From Streptomyces sp. NBC_00237 (GTDB lineage Bacteria; Actinomycetota; Actinomycetes; Streptomycetales; Streptomycetaceae), in assembly GCF_026342435.1 (NCBI RefSeq), contig NZ_JAPEMT010000001.1:2660501-2724500 (forward strand): 64,000 bases of DNA. Reading direction: 5' to 3'. The position numbers and the translations under genes were made by a program. Positions within the stretch are counted from its first letter, which is position 1. Each line of letters opens with the position of its first letter. Under the pieces are notes generated by a model, which was given only the letters and a program-made list of their open reading frames with translations, ran no database searches and had not been told where the DNA came from. This document shows positions 34,374-46,369 of the stretch, piece by piece.

Positions 34374-35156
34374 TCAGGTGCCCGCGAGAGGCATCGTCGC
34401 GGCCACCAGAAGGCCGTTCGCCGCCGCCTTGTCGAGGGCGCCGCGCAGCACGTCCTCGCGCGGCTGCCGACCGATGGAGCCGACCGGGGCGGCCAGCACC
34501 AGGATCTTCTGCGACTTGTTGGCCGCGGCCCGCCAGCCGTCGGTGACCTGGAGCGGGCGGTGCGCCTGCCACCAGGCGACCGGGCTGCTGCCGTTCGGAC
34601 CGGGCTGGAGTACGGCGTGCAGCTGGCCCGCGGCGAGCAGCACCGACCAGCCGGGCAGGACGGCGGGCACCGACTTGAGGTCGGCGACCGGCTGGAAGCC
34701 CTGCTCGATCAGGAGCGGCAGGAACTCGTCGCCGTCCTGCGAGCCGGGGCGGGCGACGGCGGCGGTCGGCTCGACCACCAGGGCGGGCCGCAGCTCGCCG
34801 TCGATGAGGACGAGACCGCTGGTGACGCCGAGCACGGCCTGCTCGGGCAGCCCGTCCGTGGCGCCGCCGGAGCCGTCCTGGCTCGCGGTGATGGACCGGA
34901 CGGCGCCCTGGAGCTGCTCCTCGGAGACCGGGACGACCTGGGAGGGGATGCAGGTGGCGTGGGCGAAGGCGAGGACGGCCGTCTCCTCGCCGACGAACAG
35001 CACCGTGGAGGTGGCCTCCTGCCCCGAGTCGCCGGGGGTGCGGCAGGAGGTGCAGTCGTAACTGCCGGGGGTGTTCTCGCCGGCGAGCAGCCGGTCGGCT
35101 TCTACGTCGCCGATCTCGGCGCGTACGTCGTCGCTGACGTCGAGCATGCGCGACAC
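34374..35156 (-). CDS. conserved hypothetical protein with SseB-like layout
   Basis: This is a 260-residue soluble protein. Early it has AGENTPGSYDCTSCRTPGDS, then mixed alpha/beta segments (STVLFVGEETAVLAFAHATC, GLVLIDGELRPALVV) and near the end NKSQKILVLAAPVG. Start GTG 35156 is chosen because GAGGAG lies seven bases upstream, rather than the longer frame from 35207. The general layout (short acidic domains, level-sensing style) recalls SseB-like proteins, but I cannot assign it. It is transcribed toward the His-rich gene. Confidence 0.6.
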   Translation of the reverse strand: MSRMLDVSDDVRAEIGDVEADRLLAGENTPGSYDCTSCRTPGDSGQEATSTVLFVGEETAVLAFAHATCIPSQVVPVSEEQLQGAVRSITASQDGSGGATDGLPEQAVLGVTSGLVLIDGELRPALVVEPTAAVARPGSQDGDEFLPLLIEQGFQPVADLKSVPAVLPGWSVLLAAGQLHAVLQPGPNGSSPVAWWQAHRPLQVTDGWRAAANKSQKILVLAAPVGSIGRQPREDVLRGALDKAAANGLLVAATMPLAGT

Positions 35157-36301
<1,145 letters not shown>

Positions 36302-36324
36302 GCCCTGCCGCCGCCCGCCGGTGA

Positions 36325-37731
<1,407 letters not shown>

Positions 37732-37735
<4 letters not shown>

Positions 37736-40614
37736 GGGGGCGGCTCCTGCGGGGTGGGTTCGGCGACGAGGGCGCCGGCTGTGAGCACGTGGACCGTGTG
37801 GGCGATGTCCGCGACGAGGTCGAGGTCGTGTTCGACGACGAGGATCGCTGTGCCGTCGGCGGCGAGGGCGGCGAGGACGCGTGCCAGTGCGGCGGTCTCG
37901 GCGGCGTCCAGGCCCGCTGCCGGCTCGTCGAGGAGGAGGGTGTGCGGGCGGCCCGCGAGGGCGCGGGCGAGTTCGACCCGGCGGAGGGTGCCGGTGGGGA
38001 GGTTCGCGGCGGGGTGGTGGCGGACGGAGCCGTCGAGGGAGAGGAGGCGGAGGGCGGATTCGGTCGCCTCTGCTGGAGGCAGGTCGCGGCGGTGGCCCTG
38101 CTCGGCGCCCAGGAGGACGTTCTCCTCGACGGTGAGGGAGGGGAAGACGGCGAGTTGCTGGAAGGTGCGGGCGATGCCGAGGCGGGTGCGGGTGTGGGCG
38201 GGGTGGCGGGTGATGTCGACGGAGTTGAGGGTGATGCGGCCGGAGGTGGGGCGGAGGGTGCCGCAGAGGAGGTGGAAGAGGGTGGACTTTCCGGCGCCGT
38301 TGGGGCCGATCAGGGCCGTGATGCGGCTTGGGGGGACGGGGAGGGTGACGGTGTTGAGGGCGGTGAAGGGGCCGTAGGTGAGGGTGAGGTGGTGGGCTTG
38401 GAGGGAGGCTCCGGGGGAGGCGGGAGCGGTACGGGGGTGGGGCGGGGCCTCGGAGTTGGCTTGGTTGGTCCGAGGGTGGGGCGGGGCCTCGGAGCTGGCT
38501 TGGGCGGTACGGGGGTGGGGCGGGGCCACGCTGGACGGAGGTGCGGTGTCGGGGCTGGGCGGGGCGGCAGCGGGGTGGGCCCGCAGCGAGGGGGCCGCCC
38601 CCTTGCCCGCCCTTCCCCAAGCTCTCAACTCCGTTCGAGCAGGGGATGCCCCACTCGCCCCCGGGGGGCGGCCCCGCCGCCCAAGGAGGCTCGGCGTGCG
38701 GTATCGCCTTAGGGGGCTCGGTGTGCGGTTTCGCTGCCCGAGGAGGCCGGGGAGGAGGAGAAGGGTGCCTGTGAGGATGGCGGCGAGGCTGGTGGAGGAG
38801 CCTGCGTCCAGGAGGACCAGGAGGAGGGCGCCGGTGCAGGCCGTCAGCAGGCGGTCCGCGCCCAGCAGCATCACCACCGCGAACCACAGCAGGCCCCGCA
38901 CCGGGTCGAAGGCCGTCGGGGTGAACGCCTGGGCCGACATCGAGAGCAGACCTCCGCCCAGGGCCGCCAGGGCGGCCCCGACGACGAAGCTGAGGACCTT
39001 CCAGAGCGGGACGCGCACGCCCGCCGCCGACGCACCCTCCTCGTGGTCGCGCAGCGCGGCCAGGGCCCTGCCCGAGCGGCCCCCGCGGAGTCGGGCGACC
39101 AGGAGGAGGCAGAGCAGGAGGAGGCCCAGCGCCAGCGCGTAGTAGGCCCGGTCGGAAGTGAAGGCCGCCGGGCGCGCCACCCCGAGGCCCGCCGTCGCGT
39201 ACGGCTGGTTCAGGACGAAGCGGCTCACGGCCACCCCGAAGGCGAGCGTGGTGAGGGCCAGCGCGAGGCCGTGGCGGCGGATGGCGGGCCAGCCGGTGAG
39301 GAGGCCGAGGGGTGCGGTGAGTGCCACGGCGAGGAGGAGGGAGGGGAGCACGGGGAGAGGCGGGAGCCAGGGGAGGCGGCCGTCGGCGAGGAGGGCGGTG
39401 AAGAGTGCGCCGAGGCCCGCGTACGCGGCCTGGCCCAGCGCGATCTGCCCGCTCCGGCCGCTGACGACGACCAGGGACAGGAGGACGACGGCCGTGGCGG
39501 GCACGGGGAGGGCCGCTCGCAGTTCGTTGCCGGTGAGCAGGAGCGGGAGGAGGAGCAGGGCCGCGACCAGGAGGGGGAGGGGGCGGACGCGCCAGGACAG
39601 GGGGCGCCCGGGAGAGTGATCGCTTCCCCTCGCCTGCGGCCCGGGTGAGTGAACATTCACCCCCGGGCGCGGCCGGGGTGAGTGAGCGCTCACCAGCGTG
39701 CGAGGTGCCGGTGAGTGAGCATCCCCCAGCGCGCGGGGCGTCGGTGAGTGAACATTCACTCCCGGCCCCGGCGACGGGTACAGCAGTGCCGCAGCCAGCA
39801 GGGCCACCACGAAGAGGTTGGCGCTCAGGGACTGGAGCAGGGGGCCCGCCCAGCCTTCCGGGTGGAGGCGGGTCAGCTGGGACTGGGCGATGCCCAGAAG
39901 CAGGGCCGCGCCGATCGCCACCGGCAGGCTGCGCATCCGGGCCAGGGCCGCGACGGCGATCACCTCGACGACCAGGAGGGGCAGACCGTACGGGTCCAGG
40001 CGTACGTACGGGGCGAGGAGGACGCCCGTCAGGCCCGCGGTGAAGGAGCCGAAGGCCCAGCCCGCCGCCGCCACCCGGTTCGCGTCGATGCCGCCCAGCA
40101 CGGCCAGCGGGCGGTTGTCCACCACGGCGCGCAGCGAGCGCCCGAAGCGGGTGCGGCGGGTGACGGCGCCCACGGTCAGGGCGAGGAGCAGTACGGCGGC
40201 GAGCGGCGGCCAGGGGGAGTCGCCGAAGACCTCCGGGGCGTCGGCGCGTGCTCCCTCGCCCCACACCAGCGCCGCTCCGCCGACCAGTAGGACGAACACG
40301 GCGATGGACGCCACCAGGGTCCGCGCGGGATCCGTACCGAGGGCGGAGAGCGGGCGGAAGACGGCGCGGTCGAGGAGGAGGCCGACGGCGGGGGCGAACA
40401 GCAGCAGCGTGGTGGCGGCGGCGAGGGGGAGCGGCCAGTGCCAGTCGACCGCCAACTGGCGCAGGACGTACGCGCAGAGCATGGCGACCGCACCGTGCGC
40501 GAGGTTCAGCACGCCCGTCGCGCGGTGCGTGACGATCAGGCCGATGCCGGAGAGGGCGGCGGCGCTGCCGATCGCCAGACCGGCCAGGACGAGTTCGTAC
40601 GTCAGTGAGGCCAC
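37732..40614 (-). CDS. fused LivH-LivM-LivG transporter protein
   Basis: One 960-residue frame carries three proteins that are normally separate. Residues 1-280 are LivH-like permease (TGVLNLAHGAVAMLCAYVL, GIDANRVAAAGWAFGS). Residues 340-625 are LivM-like permease (GRSGQIALGQAAYAGLGALF, GVRVPLWKVLSFVVGAALA). Residues 737-960 are LivG-like ATPase with Walker A IGPNGAGKSTLF, signature NLPTGTLRRVELARAL and Walker B LLLDEPAAGLD. Linkers 281-338 and 627-736 are Pro/His-rich tandem repeats. The start is GTG 40614. The substrate is probably an amino acid or other small amide-type solute by family. Each fusion seam is in frame with no stop. Confidence 0.88.
38416..38532 (-). repeat. 39-bp tandem repeats, LivM-LivG linker
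   Basis: Three 13-residue units (residues 695-707, 708-720, 721-733) share the core APPHPRT. In DNA they are 39-base repeats, in frame. They form a Pro/His-rich flexible linker between the second permease and the ATPase domain. Confidence 0.85.
39595..39759 (-). repeat. 33-bp tandem repeats with palindromes, LivH-LivM linker
   Basis: Five 11-residue units (residues 286-340) share the core HSPxPR. In DNA the 33-base units contain GTGAGTGA followed by complementary sequence. One is the perfect palindrome GTGAGCGCTCAC and two contain GTGAACATTCAC with 5-base arms. They encode a Pro/His linker but could also be seen by a DNA-binding protein. Confidence 0.8.
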
Positions 40615-40620
40615 GGCGAG

Positions 40621-41118
40621 TCAGTCCGCCGACTCCGGGCCGTGCGCGGGGCGCTCCGCCGACTCTGGGCCGTGCGCGGGGCGCTCCGCCGGCTCCGGGC
40701 CGCGTGAGGGGAAGTCCGGTTCGCAGATCGGGCAGGGGGCCAAGTCCCGGACGCCTGCGGCCGGTTCGGCTTCCGGTTTGCCGAGCACCAGCGGGCAGTC
40801 CTGGCGGTGCGCCAGCGTCCCGCCGGGGAGGTGCGTCAACGGGCCTTCGGCGTGCGGGAGCCGGGAGACGGGTGGAGCCTCGGCGTCCGGTGCGGCGTAC
40901 TCCTGCCGTACCTCGGGCATTGCTCCGGACAGCAGTACGGCCGCCGCCACGGCCCCCGCGACGATCAGCGCGGCCCCCGGCACCGTGCACGAGGCGAGGT
41001 AGGGGACCTGGCGGGCGGTGAACCGTTCGCCCGAGGCCCCGTACCAGCCCAGGACGCACAGCAGCACGCCGCAGGCGACGGCGGCCAGCGCGGCCCAGAC
41101 GTAGGGTGCTCTGCGCAT
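40621..41118 (-). CDS. two-TM protein with CPIC motif in the liv-like locus
   Basis: This is a 165-residue protein with two membrane helices (about 6-25 and 42-64) and a cytoplasmic or external tail containing HRQDCPLVLG and LAPCPICEPDFP. The spaced His/Cys residues could form a small metal site. The tail ends in three copies of a 30-base repeat (GPEsAERPAH). It ends seven bases before the GTG of the fused transporter gene on the same strand, so it is the first gene of that operon. The function is unknown. ATG 41118 is chosen; the longer frame upstream is a shadow. Confidence 0.7.
   Translation of the reverse strand: MRRAPYVWAALAAVACGVLLCVLGWYGASGERFTARQVPYLASCTVPGAALIVAGAVAAAVLLSGAMPEVRQEYAAPDAEAPPVSRLPHAEGPLTHLPGGTLAHRQDCPLVLGKPEAEPAAGVRDLAPCPICEPDFPSRGPEPAERPAHGPESAERPAHGPESAD
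40626..40715 (-). repeat. three 30-bp tandem repeats at the 3' end of the CPIC gene
   Basis: Units at 40626-40655, 40656-40685 and 40686-40715 (the last diverged) encode in-frame GPES/PAERPAH decapeptides and end two codons before the stop at 40621. Copy-number change would alter only tail length. Confidence 0.8.
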
Positions 41119-41193
41119 CGCGCCCCCTGTCCAACACGGACGATTCCTTGCACTATGCCCTGTGTGGGGCCGACTCAGAAGGTGGTGGGCGCG

Positions 41194-41733
41194 ATGCGCA
41201 TCGGCAGGAAGTCCCGGACGGCGGTGTGGACGGCCGCGGCCGTGCTCGCGCTGGCGGCCACCGCAACCGCGTGCGGTGAAGGCGGCGAGCCGGAGAAGAC
41301 GCCGCCGGGCACGTCGGCCCCGGCGTCCACGGGCATCGACCCGCAGCCCTCCGACTCCGCGTCCGCGAGCGGCCCCGCCGAGACCGAGGGTGCGAAGAAG
41401 GAGGTCACGAAGAACTGGCAGGCGTTCTTCGACCCCAAGGTGAAGACCGACCAGAAGGTGAAGCTCCTGGAGAACGGTGAGACCTTGAAACCCCTGCTTC
41501 TGGCCTTCACGGGCGACGAGCGCGGCGGCCAGACCTCGACCCGCGTCAAGGACGTGCGGTTCAACTCGGCCACCGAGGCGACGGTGACGTACGACCTCCT
41601 GCTCAACGGCGCCCCGGTGCTGCCGAACTCCAAAGGCACCTCGGTCCTCCAGGACCAGCGGTGGAAGGTCTCCGTGAAGTCCCTGTGCGCCCTGGTGAAG
41701 CTGAGCGGCAATGCAGCGGCCCCGGGCTGCTGA
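41194..41733 (+). CDS. small lipoprotein, NTF2-like/low-MW type
   Basis: This is a 179-residue protein. A signal peptide with lipobox (LALAATATAC) is followed by a Ser/Thr/Pro-rich spacer. A domain of about 110 residues follows (KKEVTKNWQAFFDPKVKTD, EATVTYDLLLNGAPVLPNS, DQRWKVSVKSLCALV) that looks like the NTF2-like fold of streptomycete low-molecular-weight antigen lipoproteins. ATG 41194 follows AAGGTGG. The last 23 bases overlap the start of the solute-binding protein gene, which suggests the two are made together, divergent from the transporter operon. Confidence 0.75.
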   Translation: MRIGRKSRTAVWTAAAVLALAATATACGEGGEPEKTPPGTSAPASTGIDPQPSDSASASGPAETEGAKKEVTKNWQAFFDPKVKTDQKVKLLENGETLKPLLLAFTGDERGGQTSTRVKDVRFNSATEATVTYDLLLNGAPVLPNSKGTSVLQDQRWKVSVKSLCALVKLSGNAAAPGC

Positions 41734-43030
41734 ACGACCGCTGTACGCCGCCCTGACGGCGCTCCTGGTGCTGTGCGCCGCCGCCTGCGGCAGCCGCCTG
41801 CCCGAGAGCGACTTCGAGCGGCCGACGGCCGGTGCGCCGACGGACGCGCCGCCCCTGCGCGTCGGGATCCTCGTCAGCGCCACCAGCCCGATCGGCGGCG
41901 ACGCCTTCACCGGCCCCGGGGACGGCGCCCGCGCCTACTTCGACGTGCTGAACACGCGCGGCGGCATCGGCGGCCGCCGCGTTCAGGTGGAGACCTGCGA
42001 CGACGGTGGCAGCGGCATCGGCAACACCGCGTGCGTGCACGAACTCCTCGACGAGAAGAAGGTGTTCGCGCTCGTCGCCACGACGGCGCTCGACTACGCG
42101 GGTGCCTCCCTGGTCTCCGCCGCCGGTGCTCCCGACATCGGCGGCCAGCCCCTGGGCAACGCGTACGAGACGTACCCCCACCTGTACGGGATTTACGGCA
42201 GCCTCGCGCCGAGGAAGGGCGGCAAACCGGGCTGGGACGGCACTCTGTACGGCGGCACCGAGACCTACCGGTACTTCAAGCGCGAGCACGGCGCGAGCAC
42301 CGCCGCCGTCGTGTCCTACAACCAGGCGTCCTCCGCCGCGTACGCCCGCCTCACCGCCCAGGGGCTGCGCGAGGAGGGCTACACCGTCGTCGAGGAGCAG
42401 GTCGACTTCGCCCTGCCCAACTTCCGTGCCGTCGCCGCCGACCTGAAGGAGCGCGGCGCCGACCTCGTCCTGGACGCCCTCGACACCCACGGCAACGCCC
42501 AGCTGTGCAAGGCGATGGACGCCGTCGGCGCGAGCGTCACCGCGAAGGTGACCAACGTCCAGAACTGGTCCTCGACCGTCCCCGCCGACTACGCGGACGC
42601 ACCACGCTGCCGCAACGCCCTGTGGGTGACCGGCGGCAGCCGCAACTACGACGACAAGGACGACCCCCAGGTGCGCGAATTCCGCACCGCCCTGCAGAAC
42701 AGCCTCACGAGGAACGGGCGGAATCCCGACGCCCTGTCGCAGTGGCAGCTCGAAGGGTGGGCCGCCGCCATGTGGTTCACCGACGCGGCCTCCTCCTGCC
42801 CGTCCGGCGCCCTCACGCGCGCGTGCGTGGAGCGCTACCTCGACCGTGAGGAGCCGTACACGGCGCGCGGACTGCTGCTCCCCGTCCGGTACGCCCCCAC
42901 GACCGTGCCGCCCGCCGAGCGGCACACCTGTGTCTCGGTGGCGCGCTGGCGGGACGGCACCGGCTGGGTGACCCAGAGAGACATGAGCCGCAACTGTTTC
43001 ACCGTGCCCCAACTGCCGTACAAACCTTGA
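41711..43030 (+). CDS. LivK-like solute-binding lipoprotein
   Basis: This is a 439-residue extracytoplasmic binding protein of the type 1 periplasmic-binding fold used by branched-chain amino acid (HAAT) importers. The lipobox is LLVLCAAACGS. The mature part starts with LRVGILVSATSPIGGDAFTG, then GARAYFDVLNTRGGIGGRRV, VFALVATTALDYAGASLV and GADLVLDALDTHGNAQLC, with several cysteines. It is divergent from the fused permease/ATPase operon, 593 bases away from its first gene, and is the natural ligand receptor for it. The ligand is not readable. Confidence 0.85.
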   Translation: MQRPRAAERPLYAALTALLVLCAAACGSRLPESDFERPTAGAPTDAPPLRVGILVSATSPIGGDAFTGPGDGARAYFDVLNTRGGIGGRRVQVETCDDGGSGIGNTACVHELLDEKKVFALVATTALDYAGASLVSAAGAPDIGGQPLGNAYETYPHLYGIYGSLAPRKGGKPGWDGTLYGGTETYRYFKREHGASTAAVVSYNQASSAAYARLTAQGLREEGYTVVEEQVDFALPNFRAVAADLKERGADLVLDALDTHGNAQLCKAMDAVGASVTAKVTNVQNWSSTVPADYADAPRCRNALWVTGGSRNYDDKDDPQVREFRTALQNSLTRNGRNPDALSQWQLEGWAAAMWFTDAASSCPSGALTRACVERYLDREEPYTARGLLLPVRYAPTTVPPAERHTCVSVARWRDGTGWVTQRDMSRNCFTVPQLPYKP

Positions 43031-43059
43031 AACTTACCGATGTGCACCAAAACGCTCAG

Positions 43060-43076
43060 CCCCGCCCGTGGCGGGG
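43060..43076 (+). terminator. small hairpin after the binding-protein gene
   Basis: CCCCGCC-CGT-GGCGGGG forms a perfect 7-base stem 30 bases after the stop. There is no T-run. It may end the lipoprotein pair before the glycosyltransferase operon. Confidence 0.4.
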
Positions 43077-43160
43077 GAGGGACCAGTACAGTCCCTTGCG
43101 GAAGGCATCACGGCGGACACCGCGAGCGATCCGCCGCAGACCGGGGAGACGCGCGGACGC

Positions 43161-44432
43161 ATGCACATCTCATTCCTGCTCCACAACGCGTACGCCGTCG
43201 GAGGCACCATCCGCACGACGTTCAACCTCGCCCAGACGCTGGCCGAGCAGCACGACGTGGAGATCACCTCCGTGTTCAGGCACCGCGACGAGCCGTCCCT
43301 GAGCGCCCCCGCCGGAGTGCGCCTGGAACACCTCGTGGACCTGCGCGAGAAGAGCCCGCACTACGACGGCGACCACCCCGACCACCAGCGCCCGGCCGTG
43401 GTCTTCCCCGCCGGTGACAGCCGCCACCACCAGTACAGCCGCCTCACCGACCGGCGGATCGGCGCGCACCTGAGCGAGTTGAAGACCGACGTCGTCGTCG
43501 GCACCCGGCCCGGGCTCAACGTGCACCTCGCCCGGCAGGCCCGCCACGACACCGTACGGGTCGGTCAGGAGCATCTCACCCTGGACAGCCACCGGTTCCG
43601 GCTGCGCCGCGAACTGCGCTACCGGTACGCCCTCCTGGACGCCGTCACCACCGTCACGCAGGCCGACGCCCTGTCGTACCGGGAACGGCTGAAGCTCCCC
43701 GGCGTACGCATCGAGGCCATGGCCAACAGCGTCCCGGCCGCACGGCTGCCGCCCTCCGACGGAAGCGGCAAGTGGGTGATCGCCGCCGGACGGCTCACCC
43801 CCGGCAAGCGGTACGACCTCCTGGTGCGCGCCTTCGCCCAGGTCGTCGCCGCCCGCCCGGACTGGCGGCTGCGCATCTACGGCGGCGGCGACGGCGCCCC
43901 GAAACTGCGCGCCCTGGTGCACGAACTGCGCCTGCACAACCACGTGTTCCTGATGGGTGTCGCCAACCCCCTGGAGGCGGAGTGGCCCAAGGGCTCCATC
44001 GCCGCCGTCACCTCCGACCTCGAAGCGTTCGGGATGACCATCGTCGAGGCGATGCGCTGCGGACTGCCCGTCGTCTCCACGGACTGCCCGCACGGTCCTC
44101 GCGAGATCATCCGCGACGGCGTCGACGGTCGCCTGGTCCCGGTGGGCGACGCGAACGCGGTCGCCCGCGCTCTCCTGGACCTCATCCAGGACGACGGTCT
44201 GCGCCACCGCATGGGCCGTGCCGCCCTCGCCGACACGGCGCGCTTCGACCCCGCCGAGATCGCCGAGCGGCACGCCGTGCTGTACGCCGAACTCGTTGCC
44301 CAGGGCTCCAGCTCCCGCTCCCGCAGTGCGCTGCGGGACGCCCTGCACCGGGCACCGGGAGTGCTCGTCGACGAAGCCTTCACCCTGCGCCGCAAGGTCC
44401 TCTCCACGCTCCGGAAAGGGCGTACCGCATGA
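43161..44432 (+). CDS. GT4-family glycosyltransferase
   Basis: This is a 423-residue GT-B enzyme. The N-terminal domain starts MHISFLLHNAYAVGGTIRTT, the form seen in wall-teichoic-acid-type and capsule glycosyltransferases. The C-terminal domain has IAAGRLTPGKRYDLLVRAF, YGGGDGAPKLRALV and the donor-site ESFGMxxxE variant LEAFGMTIVEAMRCGLPVV. ATG 43161 is preferred although the nearest GGGGAG lies 12 bases upstream; the longer frame from 43068 is not conserved in character. It overlaps the next gene by four bases (ATGA). Confidence 0.85.
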   Translation: MHISFLLHNAYAVGGTIRTTFNLAQTLAEQHDVEITSVFRHRDEPSLSAPAGVRLEHLVDLREKSPHYDGDHPDHQRPAVVFPAGDSRHHQYSRLTDRRIGAHLSELKTDVVVGTRPGLNVHLARQARHDTVRVGQEHLTLDSHRFRLRRELRYRYALLDAVTTVTQADALSYRERLKLPGVRIEAMANSVPAARLPPSDGSGKWVIAAGRLTPGKRYDLLVRAFAQVVAARPDWRLRIYGGGDGAPKLRALVHELRLHNHVFLMGVANPLEAEWPKGSIAAVTSDLEAFGMTIVEAMRCGLPVVSTDCPHGPREIIRDGVDGRLVPVGDANAVARALLDLIQDDGLRHRMGRAALADTARFDPAEIAERHAVLYAELVAQGSSSRSRSALRDALHRAPGVLVDEAFTLRRKVLSTLRKGRTA

Positions 44433-45340
44433 GCAGCTCACCCTCCTCCCGGTCCGCGACGGCGGCGACGGACGCGACGGCCTCCTCCACGGGTGCCGCC
44501 GCCTCCGTCCCCGCACCCGCCGCAGCACCCTCCTCCGCTCCTGCCCCCGGAGCCCCGTGCGCCGACTGCACGGCGGACTCGGCGGGGGGCCTCACCTTCG
44601 ACGTGGCGGCCTCCGGCGCGCCCGACGCCGCGCTGGTGCTGCGCCGCACCGGCGGGTCCAGGAGCGACGACGTACGGCTGCCGCTGACGCCTGTCGGACA
44701 GGGCCGCCTGCGCGCCGTGCTGCCGAGCACCGTCGACTTGCCCGAGGGGCGCTGGGAGACCCGGGTGCACGGCGCGGGCGCGCACCTGACGGTGCTGCCG
44801 GGCCTGCGGGACCTGCGCGCCCTCGTGGACCGCACCCCCGACCCGCGCACGGAGGCCATCGCCGTACGCATCCCGTACGCCACCTCCGACGGCCTTCTCG
44901 CGGTGCGCAGTTGGCGGCGTGCGCCCCATGCCGAGGCCGGTGACATCGTTTTCGCGGACGACGGCACCGCGATCACCGTCAAGGGGCGGCTGTACGGAAC
45001 GGAGCTCGGCCCGGGCGCGGCCGTCGAGGCGCGGCTGCGCGGCGGGGAGGGGCGGGTGCACCGGGAGCCGGCCGAGGGGCAGGAGCACGACTTCGTCTGC
45101 ACGCTGCCCGTCAGGCCGCTGGCCGAGGGGCGCGACGGGGCCGGCCGGGTCTGGGACCTGTGGCTGGTCGCGGCCACGGACACCGCGCCGATACGGGTGT
45201 CGCGGCTGCTGGACGACATCGCCGAGAAGCAGCGCGTCTTCACGTACCCGGCGCTGCCGGTCGGCGACGACCCCAAGACCGTCGCGTTCCCGTACTACAC
45301 GCTGGACAACGACCTCGCGGTGCAGATCAGCACACCGTGA
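44429..45340 (+). CDS. companion protein of the glycosyltransferase, unknown
   Basis: This is a 303-residue protein. The first 45 residues are Ser/Ala/Pro-rich. Beta-rich segments follow (ADSAGGLTFDVAASGAPDAA, TRVHGAGAHLTVLPGLRD, GDIVFADDGTAITVKGRLYG) and a last block AEKQRVFTYPALPVGDDPKT. It is tightly coupled to the preceding glycosyltransferase (ATGA overlap). In streptomycetes such coupled proteins are usually labelled transferase without evidence. A carbohydrate-binding or acceptor-handling role is inference. Confidence 0.6.
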   Translation: MSSSPSSRSATAATDATASSTGAAASVPAPAAAPSSAPAPGAPCADCTADSAGGLTFDVAASGAPDAALVLRRTGGSRSDDVRLPLTPVGQGRLRAVLPSTVDLPEGRWETRVHGAGAHLTVLPGLRDLRALVDRTPDPRTEAIAVRIPYATSDGLLAVRSWRRAPHAEAGDIVFADDGTAITVKGRLYGTELGPGAAVEARLRGGEGRVHREPAEGQEHDFVCTLPVRPLAEGRDGAGRVWDLWLVAATDTAPIRVSRLLDDIAEKQRVFTYPALPVGDDPKTVAFPYYTLDNDLAVQISTP

Positions 45341-45394
45341 GGCAAGAGGAGACGCGGACCGTACCTGTCCGCGACGCCTGGCAGACTCCACCGC

Positions 45395-46369
45395 ATGTTG
45401 GAGACCTCGGCCCGGCTGCTGCGTCTGCTCTCGCTGCTCCAGGCCCACCGCGAATGGACAGGACCCGACCTGGCGGACCGTCTCGGCGTCACCGCGCGCA
45501 CCGTGCGGCGGGACGTCGACCGGCTCCGCGAGCTCGGCTACCCCGTGAACGCCAGCCCCGGCACCGGCGGCGGCTACCAGCTGGGCGTCGGCGCCCAGCT
45601 GCCGCCCCTGCTCCTCGACGACGACGAGGCCGTCGCCGTCGCGGTCGGCCTGCGCACCTCGGCCGGTCAGGGGGTCGAGGGCATCGGCGAGAGCTCCGTA
45701 CGCGCCCTGGCCAAGCTGGAGCAGGTCCTCCCGGACCGGCTGCGCCGCCGTGTCGGCGCGCTGAACGCCTTCACCGTCCCCCTGCTGCACGGCCGCAGCT
45801 CCGCCTCGGTCGAGCCCGCCGTCCTCACCGAACTCGCCACCGCATGCCGGGACTTCGAGCGACTGCGCTTCGCGTACCGCGACCACTCCGGCAACACCAC
45901 CCGGCGCACCGTCGAGCCGCACCGCCTGGTGTGCACCGAGCGCCGCTGGTACCTCGTCGCCTGGGACGTCGACCGCGCCGACTGGCGTACGTTCCGGGCC
46001 GACCGGATCACCCCGAAGCCACCGCACGGACCCCGCTTCGCGCCCCGCGAGGCCCCGGCCGACGACCTCGCCGCGTACGTCTCGAAGGGCATCTCCACCT
46101 CCGCGTACGCGGCGACCGCCGTGCTGCGCCTGCTCGTTCCCGTCGAGACGGCACGCGAGGTCGTCGGCCCCGACGACGGCGTGCTGGAGGCCGAAGGCCC
46201 GGACGCATGTCTGCTGCGCACCGGGGCGCACAGCATGGACGTCCTGGTGATCCACGTCCTCCTGATGGGGATGGAGTTCGAGGTGGTCGAGCCGGTGGAA
46301 CTGACCGCACGGATCACTGCGGCCCGTGATCTCCTCGGGCGCGCTCTGGATCGAGCGGTGCCGGAGTGA
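45395..46369 (+). CDS. HTH/WYL-domain transcriptional regulator
   Basis: This is a 324-residue DeoR-like helix-turn-helix ([23 protein letters not shown]) followed by a WYL domain ([22 protein letters not shown]) and a C-terminal WCX-type extension. The WYL fold binds nucleic acid or nucleotide ligands in characterised members. The ATG start gives the HTH its usual position. The 3' end overlaps the convergent ctaD gene by 56 bases. Its targets are unknown. Confidence 0.9.
   Translation: MLETSARLLRLLSLLQAHREWTGPDLADRLGVTARTVRRDVDRLRELGYPVNASPGTGGGYQLGVGAQLPPLLLDDDEAVAVAVGLRTSAGQGVEGIGESSVRALAKLEQVLPDRLRRRVGALNAFTVPLLHGRSSASVEPAVLTELATACRDFERLRFAYRDHSGNTTRRTVEPHRLVCTERRWYLVAWDVDRADWRTFRADRITPKPPHGPRFAPREAPADDLAAYVSKGISTSAYAATAVLRLLVPVETAREVVGPDDGVLEAEGPDACLLRTGAHSMDVLVIHVLLMGMEFEVVEPVELTARITAARDLLGRALDRAVPE

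Noticed and set aside
39595..39759. CRISPR-like array
   Set aside because: The 33-bp units are contiguous and coding in frame, with no spacers and no cas genes.
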